Below, one piece after another: positions 6,712 to 13,365 of a stretch of DNA of 33,953 nt. The stretch is from Aquimonas sp046318115 (GTDB lineage: Bacteria; Pseudomonadota; Gammaproteobacteria; Xanthomonadales; Xanthomonadaceae): NCBI GenBank assembly GCA_046318115.1, contig JBKCVA010000088.1, positions 1 through 33,953 on the forward strand. Reading direction: 5' to 3'. A model generated the notes under the pieces. It ran no database searches. It saw nothing but the letters and a program-made list of their open reading frames with translations, and had not been told where the DNA came from. The position numbers and the translations under genes are program-made. Positions within the stretch are counted from its first letter, which is position 1; every line of letters begins with the position of its first letter.

Positions 6712-6828
6712 TCAGGCTTCGTGAGAGGGCACCGGCGGGGGCGGGGGCGGGGTCACTGCATTGACGAAGTCGGACTTGTTCATTCCGCCGCAGACCAGCT
6801 CAAGTTCGGTGGTTTCGAGTTCGCGCAT
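6712..6828 (-). CDS. Double-glycine leader peptide with polyproline core
   Basis: A 38-residue peptide. Residues 1-15 (MRELETTELELVCGG) match the double-glycine leader of class II bacteriocins and microcins, with E-L-x-x-V-x-G-G. C39-type exporters cleave after GG. The predicted 23-residue product starts MNKSDFVNAVT and continues with six prolines, then VPSHEA. On the minus strand GGAG lies eight bases upstream of the ATG, and a TATACT -10-like hexamer lies about 60 bases upstream. The gene is convergent with the exporter/HlyD pair and is its most natural substrate. The core has a single early Met and no Cys, so no disulfide or thioether chemistry is expected. Function (antimicrobial, signalling or other) is not known, and no immunity gene is recognisable beside it. 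Confidence 0.75.
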   Translation of the reverse strand: MRELETTELELVCGGMNKSDFVNAVTPPPPPPVPSHEA

Positions 6829-6890
6829 CGTGGAATCTCCGAAGTGGGGTTATGCCGCTGACGGTGCCGTCGGACAGCGCACCGCGCCGT

Positions 6891-6896
6891 AGTATA
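6891..6896 (-). promoter_or_regulatory. Putative -10 box for the double-glycine peptide gene
   Basis: Read on the minus strand the hexamer is TATACT, one mismatch from TATAAT, in a short AT-richer island (CTTCCTATACTACGG) within very GC-rich DNA. It is about 63 bases upstream of the ATG at 6828, so a transcript from here would have a leader of roughly 55 bases. No good -35 hexamer is seen at 17 bases, suggesting an activator or a non-consensus promoter. Confidence 0.4.
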
Positions 6897-7132
6897 GGAA
6901 GAATCCGTGCCACAACGGAGCGGATCTTCCGAGCGATCGATGCGGCAGGAACGCGCGGCGGCAGGTCCACACCACGCGAGGCCCGGCAGGGCGCGGTGAC
7001 CGCGCCGAATCCGAGTACGCCATGGCGGTGTCCGGCAGGTCGGACTTCGCGGGGGCCGCTGTTGACTCTGTTCCGGTGCCCGTCGACCGGATGCAGTGCG
7101 GGCCGTATCGGCGGTGCGGTAGCGCCCAAGGT

Positions 7133-7222
7133 TCACTGGCCAGGCTGTGGCAGCCCGAGCGAGGCAGTCGGGCCCGTGTGCCCGGTGCCCGCAATGTGTC
7201 CACACCTGCAATCATTCACCAC
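7133..7222 (-). CDS. Possible 29-residue peptide with consensus ribosome site
   Basis: On the minus strand a perfect AGGAGGT is followed after six bases by GTG GTG, then a short frame to TGA at 7133-7135. The peptide begins (M)VNDCRCGHIAGTGHTG and ends PQPGQ. No family is recognised. It lies upstream of, and in the same direction as, the double-glycine peptide gene. The alternative ATG at 7215 in another frame opens a 121-codon frame with unconvincing composition, so the ribosome site may serve either or neither. Confidence 0.25.
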   Translation of the reverse strand: MVNDCRCGHIAGTGHTGPTASLGLPQPGQ

Positions 7223-7314
7223 GCCAAGACCTCCTCTGTCCGACCTTTGACGTCTTGTAGCCGCGGCCTGCGCGTCGCGCGGCGGGCGTCAAGTGGATGC
7301 ATGGAGCACGTCTC

Positions 7315-7848
7315 ATGAAACGCAGACCCTTTTTGTTTGGCCTCAGCGCTGTCGCGCTGGCACCGGTGGCCTGGCTGGCCACGCGCGGTGAGCGTGCAAG
7401 CGCTGGAGATGAGGCGGAGGCTGCCCCCGCCATCGAGCGCCTGCAGAAGACCCCGGCCGAGTGGAAGGCTCTGCTCAGCCCCGCCGCGTACTCGGTACTG
7501 TTCGAGGAGGCCACCGAGCGCGCCGGCAGCTCTCCGCTGAACAACGAACATCGACCCGGCACCTACTGCTGTGCGGCCTGTTTCCTGCCGCTGTTCGATG
7601 CCGCGCACAAGTACGAGAGCGGAACCGGGTGGCCGAGCTTCTTCACCCATCTGCCCGGCGTGATGGGCACCAAGCGCGACTGGAAGCTGATCTACCCGCG
7701 CACCGAGTACCACTGCATCCGCTGCGGCGGGCATCAGGGCCACGTGTTCGACGACGGCCCCGAGCCCACCGGCCAGCGCTGGTGCAACAACGGTCTGGCC
7801 CTGCGCTTCGTGCCGCAGGGTGAGCCGCTGCCGGAGCTGCGTACGTGA
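7315..7848 (+). CDS. msrB: Exported peptide-methionine (R)-S-oxide reductase MsrB
   Basis: A 177-residue enzyme that reduces the R epimer of methionine sulfoxide in proteins. Residues 1-30 begin MKRRPFLFGL and look like a Tat-type or membrane-anchor export signal, so it acts in the periplasm. The structural zinc ligands are C86/C89 (CAAC) and C134/C137 (CIRC); H140 and H143 follow in GGHQGHVFDD; the catalytic C157 lies in RWCNNGLALRF (family usually R-[YF]-C-x-N-S). Substrate-binding YESGTGWPSF is at 100-109. GGAG eight bases before ATG 7315 sets the start; an in-frame ATG at 7297 lacks one. The 3' end overlaps msrA by four bases (GTGA), so the pair is coupled. Confidence 0.95.
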   Translation: MKRRPFLFGLSAVALAPVAWLATRGERASAGDEAEAAPAIERLQKTPAEWKALLSPAAYSVLFEEATERAGSSPLNNEHRPGTYCCAACFLPLFDAAHKYESGTGWPSFFTHLPGVMGTKRDWKLIYPRTEYHCIRCGGHQGHVFDDGPEPTGQRWCNNGLALRFVPQGEPLPELRT

Positions 7849-8519
7849 GCCGCCGCGAGCCGCGTTTCTCGGCCATCCACTGGGCGCCGTGGCTGGCGAT
7901 TCTGCTCAAGCTCGGGCTGATCGGTTCGCTGCTGGCCTCCGACGTTGTCGACGTGCAGATCAGCGAGCAGAGCCACACCCCGCCGCCGGTGCCGCAGGGC
8001 GCAAGCGTCGGCGTGGCCCTGTTCGCTGGCGGCTGCTTCTGGTGCATGGAGAAGCCCTTCGACCGGATGGAAGGCGTGCTCTCGACCACCTCCGGCTATG
8101 CCGGCGGCAGCGTCGACAACCCCAGCTACGAGCAGGTGTCGGCGGGCGACACCGGGCATATCGAGGTGGTCGAGGTGCGCTACGACCCCGCCAAAGTGAG
8201 CTATGCGCAGCTGCTCAACACCTACTGGCGCAACGTCGATCCGCTGGCGGTGAACCGGCAGTTCTGCGACGCCGGGCCGCAGTACCGCAGTGCCATCTTC
8301 GCCCTCGACGAAGAGCAGCGCGCACTCGCCGAGGCCAGCCGCGCCGAGCTGTCGAAGCGCTTCGGTCGCGAGGTGGCCACCGAAGTGCTTCCGGCCGCGC
8401 GCTTCTGGCCGGCCGAGGACTATCACCAAGACTACTACCTGAAGAATCCGATCCGCTACAGCTACTACCGCAGCCGCTGTGGCCGCGACGCGCGGCTGGA
8501 GGCGCTGTGGGGCAAGTAG
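7845..8519 (+). CDS. msrA: Membrane-anchored peptide-methionine (S)-S-oxide reductase MsrA
   Basis: A 224-residue partner of MsrB that reduces the S epimer. A hydrophobic segment at ~14-31 (APWLAILLKLGLIGSLLA) anchors or exports the protein, placing catalysis in the periplasm. The catalytic motif GGCFWCMEKPF has the nucleophile at C64, followed by GVLSTTSGYAGG and GDTGHIEVVEV, then YWRNVDPL and QYRSAIF, and near the end EDYHQDYYLKNP. All are diagnostic for MsrA. Start GTG 7845 overlaps the msrB stop. Periplasmic MsrBA pairs protect envelope proteins from oxidants; here no dedicated electron donor gene lies beside them. Confidence 0.95.
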   Translation: MSRREPRFSAIHWAPWLAILLKLGLIGSLLASDVVDVQISEQSHTPPPVPQGASVGVALFAGGCFWCMEKPFDRMEGVLSTTSGYAGGSVDNPSYEQVSAGDTGHIEVVEVRYDPAKVSYAQLLNTYWRNVDPLAVNRQFCDAGPQYRSAIFALDEEQRALAEASRAELSKRFGREVATEVLPAARFWPAEDYHQDYYLKNPIRYSYYRSRCGRDARLEALWGK

Positions 8520-8764
8520 CTCGAGGCCCCTGGAGGCTGGAGTGCCCAAGCCCAGGGTGAGGCTTGGTTCGAGTCGCGCCGCGAGTCATTGACCGCGCGC
8601 CAGCGGGCAAGGGCTTTGCAGGGCCAACCTCGCGGCTCTGGATGCACGCCTCCGGTGGAGGCCCATGACGTCGAGTCCGCTCAGCGCGCGTTGGGTGTTC
8701 AGGCTTGGCGTCGGCGGCCTCGTCGCTCTATCGTGGCGCCGCGGTCCCCACTGAGAGGTGCAGC

Positions 8765-9856
8765 ATGCGTGCGTCGAGCCGTTTCATCCGCGCGGGTCTG
8801 CCGCGCGTTCTGCTGGCGATGGCCGGCGCGTTCTGCACCCTGGCGCCGCTGGCGTCGGCGCTGGCCCAGCCGGAAGACGGCTACATCGGGCCGGAACTCA
8901 GCAGCGAGCCCCCGTCACCGGGCATGCAGAAGGGCGGGCGCTACGGTGGTGGCTACGAGGGCGACTGGACGTTCTGCGCCGGTGAGCGCGAGCGCTGCAG
9001 CGTGCGCGGCTGGGGCGTGGTGCGCTACGGCACCGACGGCCGCTACTTCTATCGCGAGGTGCGCAACGCGACCTTGCGCTGCGACAACAGCATGTTCGGC
9101 GACCCCTACCGCGGCCGCTCCAAGCAGTGCGAGGTGCGCTACTACGGCGGTGGCGGCTGGGGCGGCGGTGGATCCGGCGGCGGCGATTACGGCTGGACGC
9201 AGTGCGCCAGCGAGGGCCGCGTCTGCCGTTTCGGTGGCGGCTATGCGCTGGTGCGCTACGGCGCCGACGGCCGCTTCTACGAGCGCGAAGTGCGCGGCAA
9301 CCAGGTGATGTGCAGCAACCAGAGTTTCGGCGACCCTGCGCCCGGACGCTCCAAGTACTGCGAAGTACGCAGCGTGGGCGGCGGCGGTTGGCAGGGCGGC
9401 GGTGGCGGTGGCTGGCAGGACGCTGGCGAAGGCTGGCAGTACTGCGCCTCGGAAGACGGCTACTGCAACCTGCCGGGCCGCGCCACGGTGCGCTTCGGCA
9501 CCGATGGCCGCTTCTACGAGCAGTCCTACCGCGGGGGATCCGTGGCGTGCTCGGTACGTGAATTCGGCGACCCCGCGCGTGGCAAGAAGAAGCACTGCGA
9601 GTTCCGTCTCGATGGCGGAGGCTGGGGCGGCGGCGGCGGCGGCGGCGGCGGCTGGGACGGCGGCAGCGGACGCTTCGAGTTCTGCGCCAACGAGGATGGC
9701 TATTGCGATTTCCGCGGCATGCGCCTGGTGCGCTTCGGCACTGACGGCCGCTATGTCACCGGCGAGTTCCGCGGTGGCGTGGAGTGCAGTCTGCGCGCCT
9801 TCGGCGAAGACCCGGCGCCGCGCCGCAAGAAGCATTGCGAGGTCGAGGTGCGCTGA
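8765..9856 (+). CDS. Secreted four-module Cys/Gly-rich protein
   Basis: 363 residues. Residues 1-35 are a signal peptide ending ASALAQ. Four modules of about 58 residues follow (68-125, 144-202, 224-281, 304-363), joined by Gly/Trp-rich linkers. Each module has four cysteines (71/78/106/122, 147/154/183/199, 227/234/262/278, 307/314/341/358) and the pattern [FY]C-A-x-E-x-x-x-C, V-R-[YF]-G-x-D-G-R, C, F-G-[DE]-P, K-x-C-E. Similar modules (R-Y-G-A-N-G ... F-G-D-P-x-x-G-x-x-K-x-C) occur at the ends of secreted polysaccharide-active proteins, as remembered, so a carbohydrate or surface-binding role is inferred. Start ATG 8765 is preceded by AGAGG. The gene stands alone and ends before a strong hairpin. 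Confidence 0.85.
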   Translation: MRASSRFIRAGLPRVLLAMAGAFCTLAPLASALAQPEDGYIGPELSSEPPSPGMQKGGRYGGGYEGDWTFCAGERERCSVRGWGVVRYGTDGRYFYREVRNATLRCDNSMFGDPYRGRSKQCEVRYYGGGGWGGGGSGGGDYGWTQCASEGRVCRFGGGYALVRYGADGRFYEREVRGNQVMCSNQSFGDPAPGRSKYCEVRSVGGGGWQGGGGGGWQDAGEGWQYCASEDGYCNLPGRATVRFGTDGRFYEQSYRGGSVACSVREFGDPARGKKKHCEFRLDGGGWGGGGGGGGGWDGGSGRFEFCANEDGYCDFRGMRLVRFGTDGRYVTGEFRGGVECSLRAFGEDPAPRRKKHCEVEVR

Positions 9857-9868
9857 ACGCGATCTCTG

Positions 9869-9898
9869 CCGCGCCCGGGCCCTGACGCCCGGGCGCGG
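9869..9898. terminator. Bidirectional 12-bp hairpin terminator
   Basis: CCGCGCCCGGGC (9869-9880) pairs perfectly with GCCCGGGCGCGG (9887-9898) around a six-base loop. It begins 12 bases after the secreted protein gene and lies before the 3' end of the convergent ppk2 gene at 9966, so it can serve both. Confidence 0.7.
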
Positions 9899-9965
9899 TG
9901 TGGCGCGCGAGAGCAGGGCGCTTCGGTGCGCCGCCGGGAAGGACTCTGCAGGCCGGGAACGCGCG

Positions 9966-11117
9966 CTACAGGATCGCGCCCGGCGTCTCACCGCGTTCGT
10001 ACACCACGTGGGCGCGACCCACGATCAGCGGGTCGAGCTTGCCGAGGCGCTCCATGTCCTTGTTTGCATAGGGCAGCTTGTGCAGCACGTAGCGCATGGC
10101 GTTCAGGCGCGCGCGCTTCTTGCAATCGCTCTTGATCACCGTCCACGGCGAGTCGGCGGTGTCGGTCTCGAAGAACATCGCCTCCTTGGCGCGGGTGTAG
10201 TCGTCCCACTTGTCGAGGGAGGCCTTGTCGATCGGCGACAGCTTCCACTGCTTGAGCGGATGCGCCTCGCGCTCCCTGAAGCGGCGGCGCTGCTCCCTGC
10301 GGCTGACGCTGAACCAGAACTTGATCAGGTGCACGCCGCTGCGCACGAGGTGGCGCTCGAACTCCGGCGCCTGGCGCATGAATTCGGTGTACTCGGCTTC
10401 GCGACAGAAGCCCATCACCCGCTCGACGCCGGCGCGGTTGTACCAACTGCGGTCGAACAGCACGATCTCGCCGCGGGTGGGCAGGTGCTCGATGTAGCGC
10501 TGGAAGTACCACTGGCCCTGCTCGGTGGGCGTGGGCTTCTCCAGTGCCACCACGCGCGCGCCGCGCGGGTTCAAGTGCTCCATGAAGCGCTTGATGGTGC
10601 CGCCTTTGCCGGCGGCGTCGCGGCCCTCGAACAGGATGACCACGCGCTGCCCGGTGTCCTTGACCCAGGCCTGCAGCTTGAGCAGCTCGACCTGCAGCTT
10701 GAATTTCTGCTTCTCGTAGCTGCCTCGGCGCATCAGGTTGAGGTAGGGATAGCCGCCCTCGCGCCAGTCGGGCGCCAGCACCTCGTCGGGGTTCGGCGTC
10801 TCCGCGATGGGCGTTTCGTGAGCGTCCAGCAATGCCTCGCGCAGTGCGCGCGCGTCGTCAGGCGCTGCGCCTTCGATCAGGGCACGCAGGGCGCGTGCGC
10901 GCTCGGCCGGGCTGGCCGGCTGTTCCGGAGCGATCAGCGATTCGGCGGCACCGACCACGCCGGTCTGCGCTGCGATGGTGCGGATCGCGGCCGTGCGCTT
11001 GGCGATCGAGGCCGTCGCAAGCCGCGGCGGCACGTCGCCGCGGCGCGCGCGGCGCACGTCGGTGGCCTCATCGAGGGGCGTGGAGGGTGGGCGCGTGCTG
11101 CGGATCTTTGCGGCCAT
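9966..11117 (-). CDS. ppk2: Polyphosphate kinase 2 (PPK2 family)
   Basis: A 383-residue cytoplasmic enzyme that transfers phosphate between polyphosphate and nucleotides. Walker A VILFEGRDAAGKGG is at ~160-173, followed by TIKRFMEHLNPRGARVVAL; Walker B is EIVLFDRSWYNRAGVE; and the Arg-rich lid is RREQRRRFREREAHPLKQWKLSP. C-terminal WTVIKSDCKKRARLN and Y-V-L-H-K-L are typical of the family. An N-terminal extension of ~120 residues (Arg/Ala-rich, then charged helices) precedes the kinase core. Whether it prefers ADP, GDP or AMP cannot be decided by eye. ATG 11117 has GGAG eight bases upstream; an in-frame ATG at 11183 would only add low-complexity residues. A one-gene unit convergent with the secreted protein. 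Confidence 0.95.
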   Translation of the reverse strand: MAAKIRSTRPPSTPLDEATDVRRARRGDVPPRLATASIAKRTAAIRTIAAQTGVVGAAESLIAPEQPASPAERARALRALIEGAAPDDARALREALLDAHETPIAETPNPDEVLAPDWREGGYPYLNLMRRGSYEKQKFKLQVELLKLQAWVKDTGQRVVILFEGRDAAGKGGTIKRFMEHLNPRGARVVALEKPTPTEQGQWYFQRYIEHLPTRGEIVLFDRSWYNRAGVERVMGFCREAEYTEFMRQAPEFERHLVRSGVHLIKFWFSVSRREQRRRFREREAHPLKQWKLSPIDKASLDKWDDYTRAKEAMFFETDTADSPWTVIKSDCKKRARLNAMRYVLHKLPYANKDMERLGKLDPLIVGRAHVVYERGETPGAIL

Positions 11118-11230
11118 GCGTGGGCTCCAGGAGTGCCGCCCGCGCACCGGCGGGCATCGGGCGACTCTGCGCCCGCGGCTCACGCAGGGCCTTGCGCGCG
11201 ATCAAGTCGCGCGCCCGCGGCGGATGGCGC

Positions 11231-11800
11231 TCAACCCTCGTCCGCGTCCTTGAGCTCCAGCCGCAGCGGCAGGCCGGTCATCTGCTCGAGCGGCAGCGGC
11301 CAGTGGCCCAGCGGCGCCAGCGAGCGCAGCGCGTCCTCAGGGCTCATGCCCTGGTGCTTGACCGCATAGGCCGCATACAGCCAGCCCGCCCGCACGCCGG
11401 TCCCGCAGTGCACCAGCACCTTGCCCTCGGCCTGGGCCAGCGCTTCCGCGAAGGCGTCGACGGCGGCCGGGCTGAAGGGATGGGCCTTGCCGTCGATCGG
11501 ATGGGCCCGGTAGTCGAGGCCCAGTTCGGCGGCCAGCGCGGCCTCGTCGAAAGGCACGCGGCTGCGGTCGGCCATCTCCTCGGCCGTGCGCAGGTTGAAC
11601 ACGGTGCTCACGCCGCTTGCGCGCCATTGCCGGAGGTCGTCGGCCGTGGGCTGGGCGCTCACCACGATGCGCTCGAAGTCGAGCGCGCCGGCCTGCGCCG
11701 AGGCCATCGGCGCAGCCGCGGGTTTGGGCGCGGGCGCGCTGGCGCAGGCGGACAGCAGGGCGCACAGGAACAGCGGCAGCATCGATCGAGGGGGGCGCAT
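11231..11800 (-). CDS. DUF442 (Blh-like) phosphatase-fold lipoprotein
   Basis: 189 residues. The N-terminus MLPLFLCALLSACAS is a lipoprotein signal with a lipobox before the Cys. The rest matches the DUF442/beta-lactamase-hydrolase-like fold: VVSAQPTADDLRQWRASGV, then VFNLRTAEEM and a dual-specificity phosphatase P-loop VHCGTGVRAGWLYAAY (H-C-x5-R). An early D/N-rich general-acid segment is not obvious. Members are linked to sulfide or biofilm metabolism in some bacteria, but here there is no sulfur gene nearby, so the substrate is unknown. It is probably exported and anchored. It is followed by ppk2 on the same strand, 113 bases away. Confidence 0.85.
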   Translation of the reverse strand: MRPPRSMLPLFLCALLSACASAPAPKPAAAPMASAQAGALDFERIVVSAQPTADDLRQWRASGVSTVFNLRTAEEMADRSRVPFDEAALAAELGLDYRAHPIDGKAHPFSPAAVDAFAEALAQAEGKVLVHCGTGVRAGWLYAAYAVKHQGMSPEDALRSLAPLGHWPLPLEQMTGLPLRLELKDADEG

Positions 11801-11884
11801 GGCGGGTGTCTCTGCGTGGACGAAGGGCGCTCATCCTGCCGCGGCCGCCGTGAATCTTCGATCCCCAATGCGGGGCGCGTGGCT

Positions 11885-12691
11885 TCAGTCAAGCGCCGGC
11901 CAGCCGCTCGCGTCCAGGGTTTCGCGGTAGCCGTGCCAGGCCGCATAGGCCAACCACGGCATGACGAGGCCGAGCCCGAGAAAGGCGGTGGCGAAGCCGA
12001 GCGCGGTGAGCGCGACGATCAGGCTGACCCAGACCAGCATGGTGAGCTTGTTGCGCATGACCGCGTGGATGCTGGACACGCAGGCGGTGACCATGTCGAC
12101 CTCGCGGTCGGCGATCATCGGCAGCGAAAATGCCGCGGTGGCGAAGGTGATCGCCGCAAAGATCGAGCCCACCGCCGAGCCGATCAGCAGGAATTCGATC
12201 AGCCCCTGCAGGTTGCCCTCAGCGACCGGAAAGAAGGCGCCGACCATCATCCCCGAGCGCGACCACACCAGCAGGATCACCAGCTGGGCCAGTGCGAACA
12301 CGCCGGCTTGGCCGACCACGCGGCGGGCGAGGGTGAAGGAATCCGCCAGCGTGGGCCGGCGCCCCGCCGCCAGCCCGCGGCTGACGCAGTACAGCCCGAC
12401 TGCGATCAGCGGCGCGATGAAGACAAAGCCGGACAGCAGGGTGGCGAGCAGGGCGAAGCGGCCCAAGGACCAGGCCAGCGCCGACACCGCGATGCTCACC
12501 GCCACGATCACCGCGCCGAACAGCAGGCTCAGGCCCGGCGCGGCGCGCAGGTCGCGCCAGCCCAGCCGCAGCCAGCGCAGCGGCGCGCTGGGATGCAGGT
12601 CTGCGCAGGGCACGACAAAGGGGCGCTCATCGGCGGGGCTGGGTCCGGGTGCGGCAGCCTGCCGGTTGGGACTCATCCTGTTCGGTCTCAT
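11885..12691 (-). CDS. DUF2189 integral membrane protein
   Basis: About 268 residues with six or so hydrophobic segments (LSLLFGAVIVAVSIAVSAL, LATLLSGFVFIAPLIAVGLY, AGVFALAQLVILLVW, SIFAAITFATAAFSLPMI, LTMLVWVSLIVALTALGFAT, FLGLGLVMPWLAYAAWHGYR). The order and the YCVSRGLA and DREVDM segments match DUF2189 inner-membrane proteins. Function is unknown in the family. The start is uncertain: ATG 12691 and ATG 12676 are both possible, and longer frames upstream run into the yaeQ promoter. It is divergent from yaeQ. Confidence 0.85.
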   Translation of the reverse strand: MRPNRMSPNRQAAAPGPSPADERPFVVPCADLHPSAPLRWLRLGWRDLRAAPGLSLLFGAVIVAVSIAVSALAWSLGRFALLATLLSGFVFIAPLIAVGLYCVSRGLAAGRRPTLADSFTLARRVVGQAGVFALAQLVILLVWSRSGMMVGAFFPVAEGNLQGLIEFLLIGSAVGSIFAAITFATAAFSLPMIADREVDMVTACVSSIHAVMRNKLTMLVWVSLIVALTALGFATAFLGLGLVMPWLAYAAWHGYRETLDASGWPALD

Positions 12692-12813
12692 CGTGGCGTC
12701 ACCGGCGTCGGTCCGGCCGAGGCTAGCAAGTCCGAGCGGGCGCATCGCGCTGCGCCGCAGCAGCCCGGCGCAGCGCCTACACTGCGCGACCCCGAAAGCG
12801 AGGCCACGCACCC

Positions 12814-13365
12814 ATGGCGCTCAAAGCCACCGTCCACCGCGCCGAGCTCGACATCAGCGATCTCGACCGGCACTACTACACCAGCCACAGCCTGACGCTC
12901 GCGCAGCATCCGTCCGAGACCGATGCGCGGCTGATGGTGCGGCTGTTCGCCTTCGCCCTGTTCGCACAGGAGCGCCTGGAGTTCGGCCGCGGCCTCAGTG
13001 CCGACGGCGAGCCGGATCTGTGGCTGAAGTCGCTGACCGGCGAGATCGAGCACTGGATCGAGTTGGGCCAGCCCGAGGAGGCGGCGCTTCGTCGCGCCTG
13101 CGGCCGCGCGCGCAAAGTCACCTTGATCGGCTACAGCGGCCGCGCCTTCCAGATCTGGTGGGAAAAGAACGCCAGCGCACTCGCGCGCTGCGCCAATCTC
13201 GAAGTGATCGAGCTGCCGGCCGGCACGGCCGAAGCCCTGGCCGGTCTGCTGGCCCGCGGCATGCGCCTGCAGTGCATCGTGCAGGAAGGCGAAGTGCAGC
13301 TGATGAGCGAGAGCGCGAGCGTCGCGGTGACGCCGGTGCTGCTGCAGGCGGCCACGCGTGGCTGA
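12814..13365 (+). CDS. yaeQ: YaeQ family protein
   Basis: 183 residues. Opening MALKATVHRAELDISDLDRH and the segments LAQHPSETDARLMVRLFAFAL, GLSADGEPDLW, IEHWIELGQPEE and VTLIGYSGRAFQIWWEK are diagnostic of YaeQ. The fold is PD-(D/E)XK nuclease-like; E. coli YaeQ was reported to suppress loss of RfaH-dependent haemolysin expression, but its reaction is not established. The gene overlaps the following flavoprotein by eight bases, so the two are probably one operon. A TACACT-like -10 lies upstream near 12778. Confidence 0.93.
   Translation: MALKATVHRAELDISDLDRHYYTSHSLTLAQHPSETDARLMVRLFAFALFAQERLEFGRGLSADGEPDLWLKSLTGEIEHWIELGQPEEAALRRACGRARKVTLIGYSGRAFQIWWEKNASALARCANLEVIELPAGTAEALAGLLARGMRLQCIVQEGEVQLMSESASVAVTPVLLQAATRG

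Larger units (their letters stand above)
6829..7314. other. Gap between the double-glycine peptide and msrB
   Basis: 486 bases. Apart from the putative -10 box and the tiny ORF listed separately, no gene is convincing. Longer minus-strand frames (for example 6850-7215) have Arg/Pro/Ser-rich composition without motifs and are probably GC artefacts. The msrB promoter should lie near the right end of this stretch. Confidence 0.4.

Noticed and set aside
6850..7215. 121-codon minus-strand frame from ATG 7215
   Set aside because: It has an AGGAGGT upstream, but at too great a distance (12 bases or more), and the translation lacks motifs or coding-like composition. The GTG frame at ideal distance was kept as a weak candidate instead.
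9130..9660. GGC/GGT-rich tracts as DNA repeats or a mobile element
   Set aside because: They encode the Gly/Trp linkers of the secreted protein and stay in frame, so they are part of the gene.
9402..11369. Plus-strand open frame of about 655 codons
   Set aside because: Runs out of frame through the secreted Cys-rich gene, across a 12-bp terminator and antisense through ppk2. No domain is visible.
10832..12895. Plus-strand open frame of about 687 codons
   Set aside because: It is antisense to ppk2, the DUF442 lipoprotein and the DUF2189 genes and crosses several intergenic regions. Low-complexity Gln/Arg/His composition marks it as an artefact.
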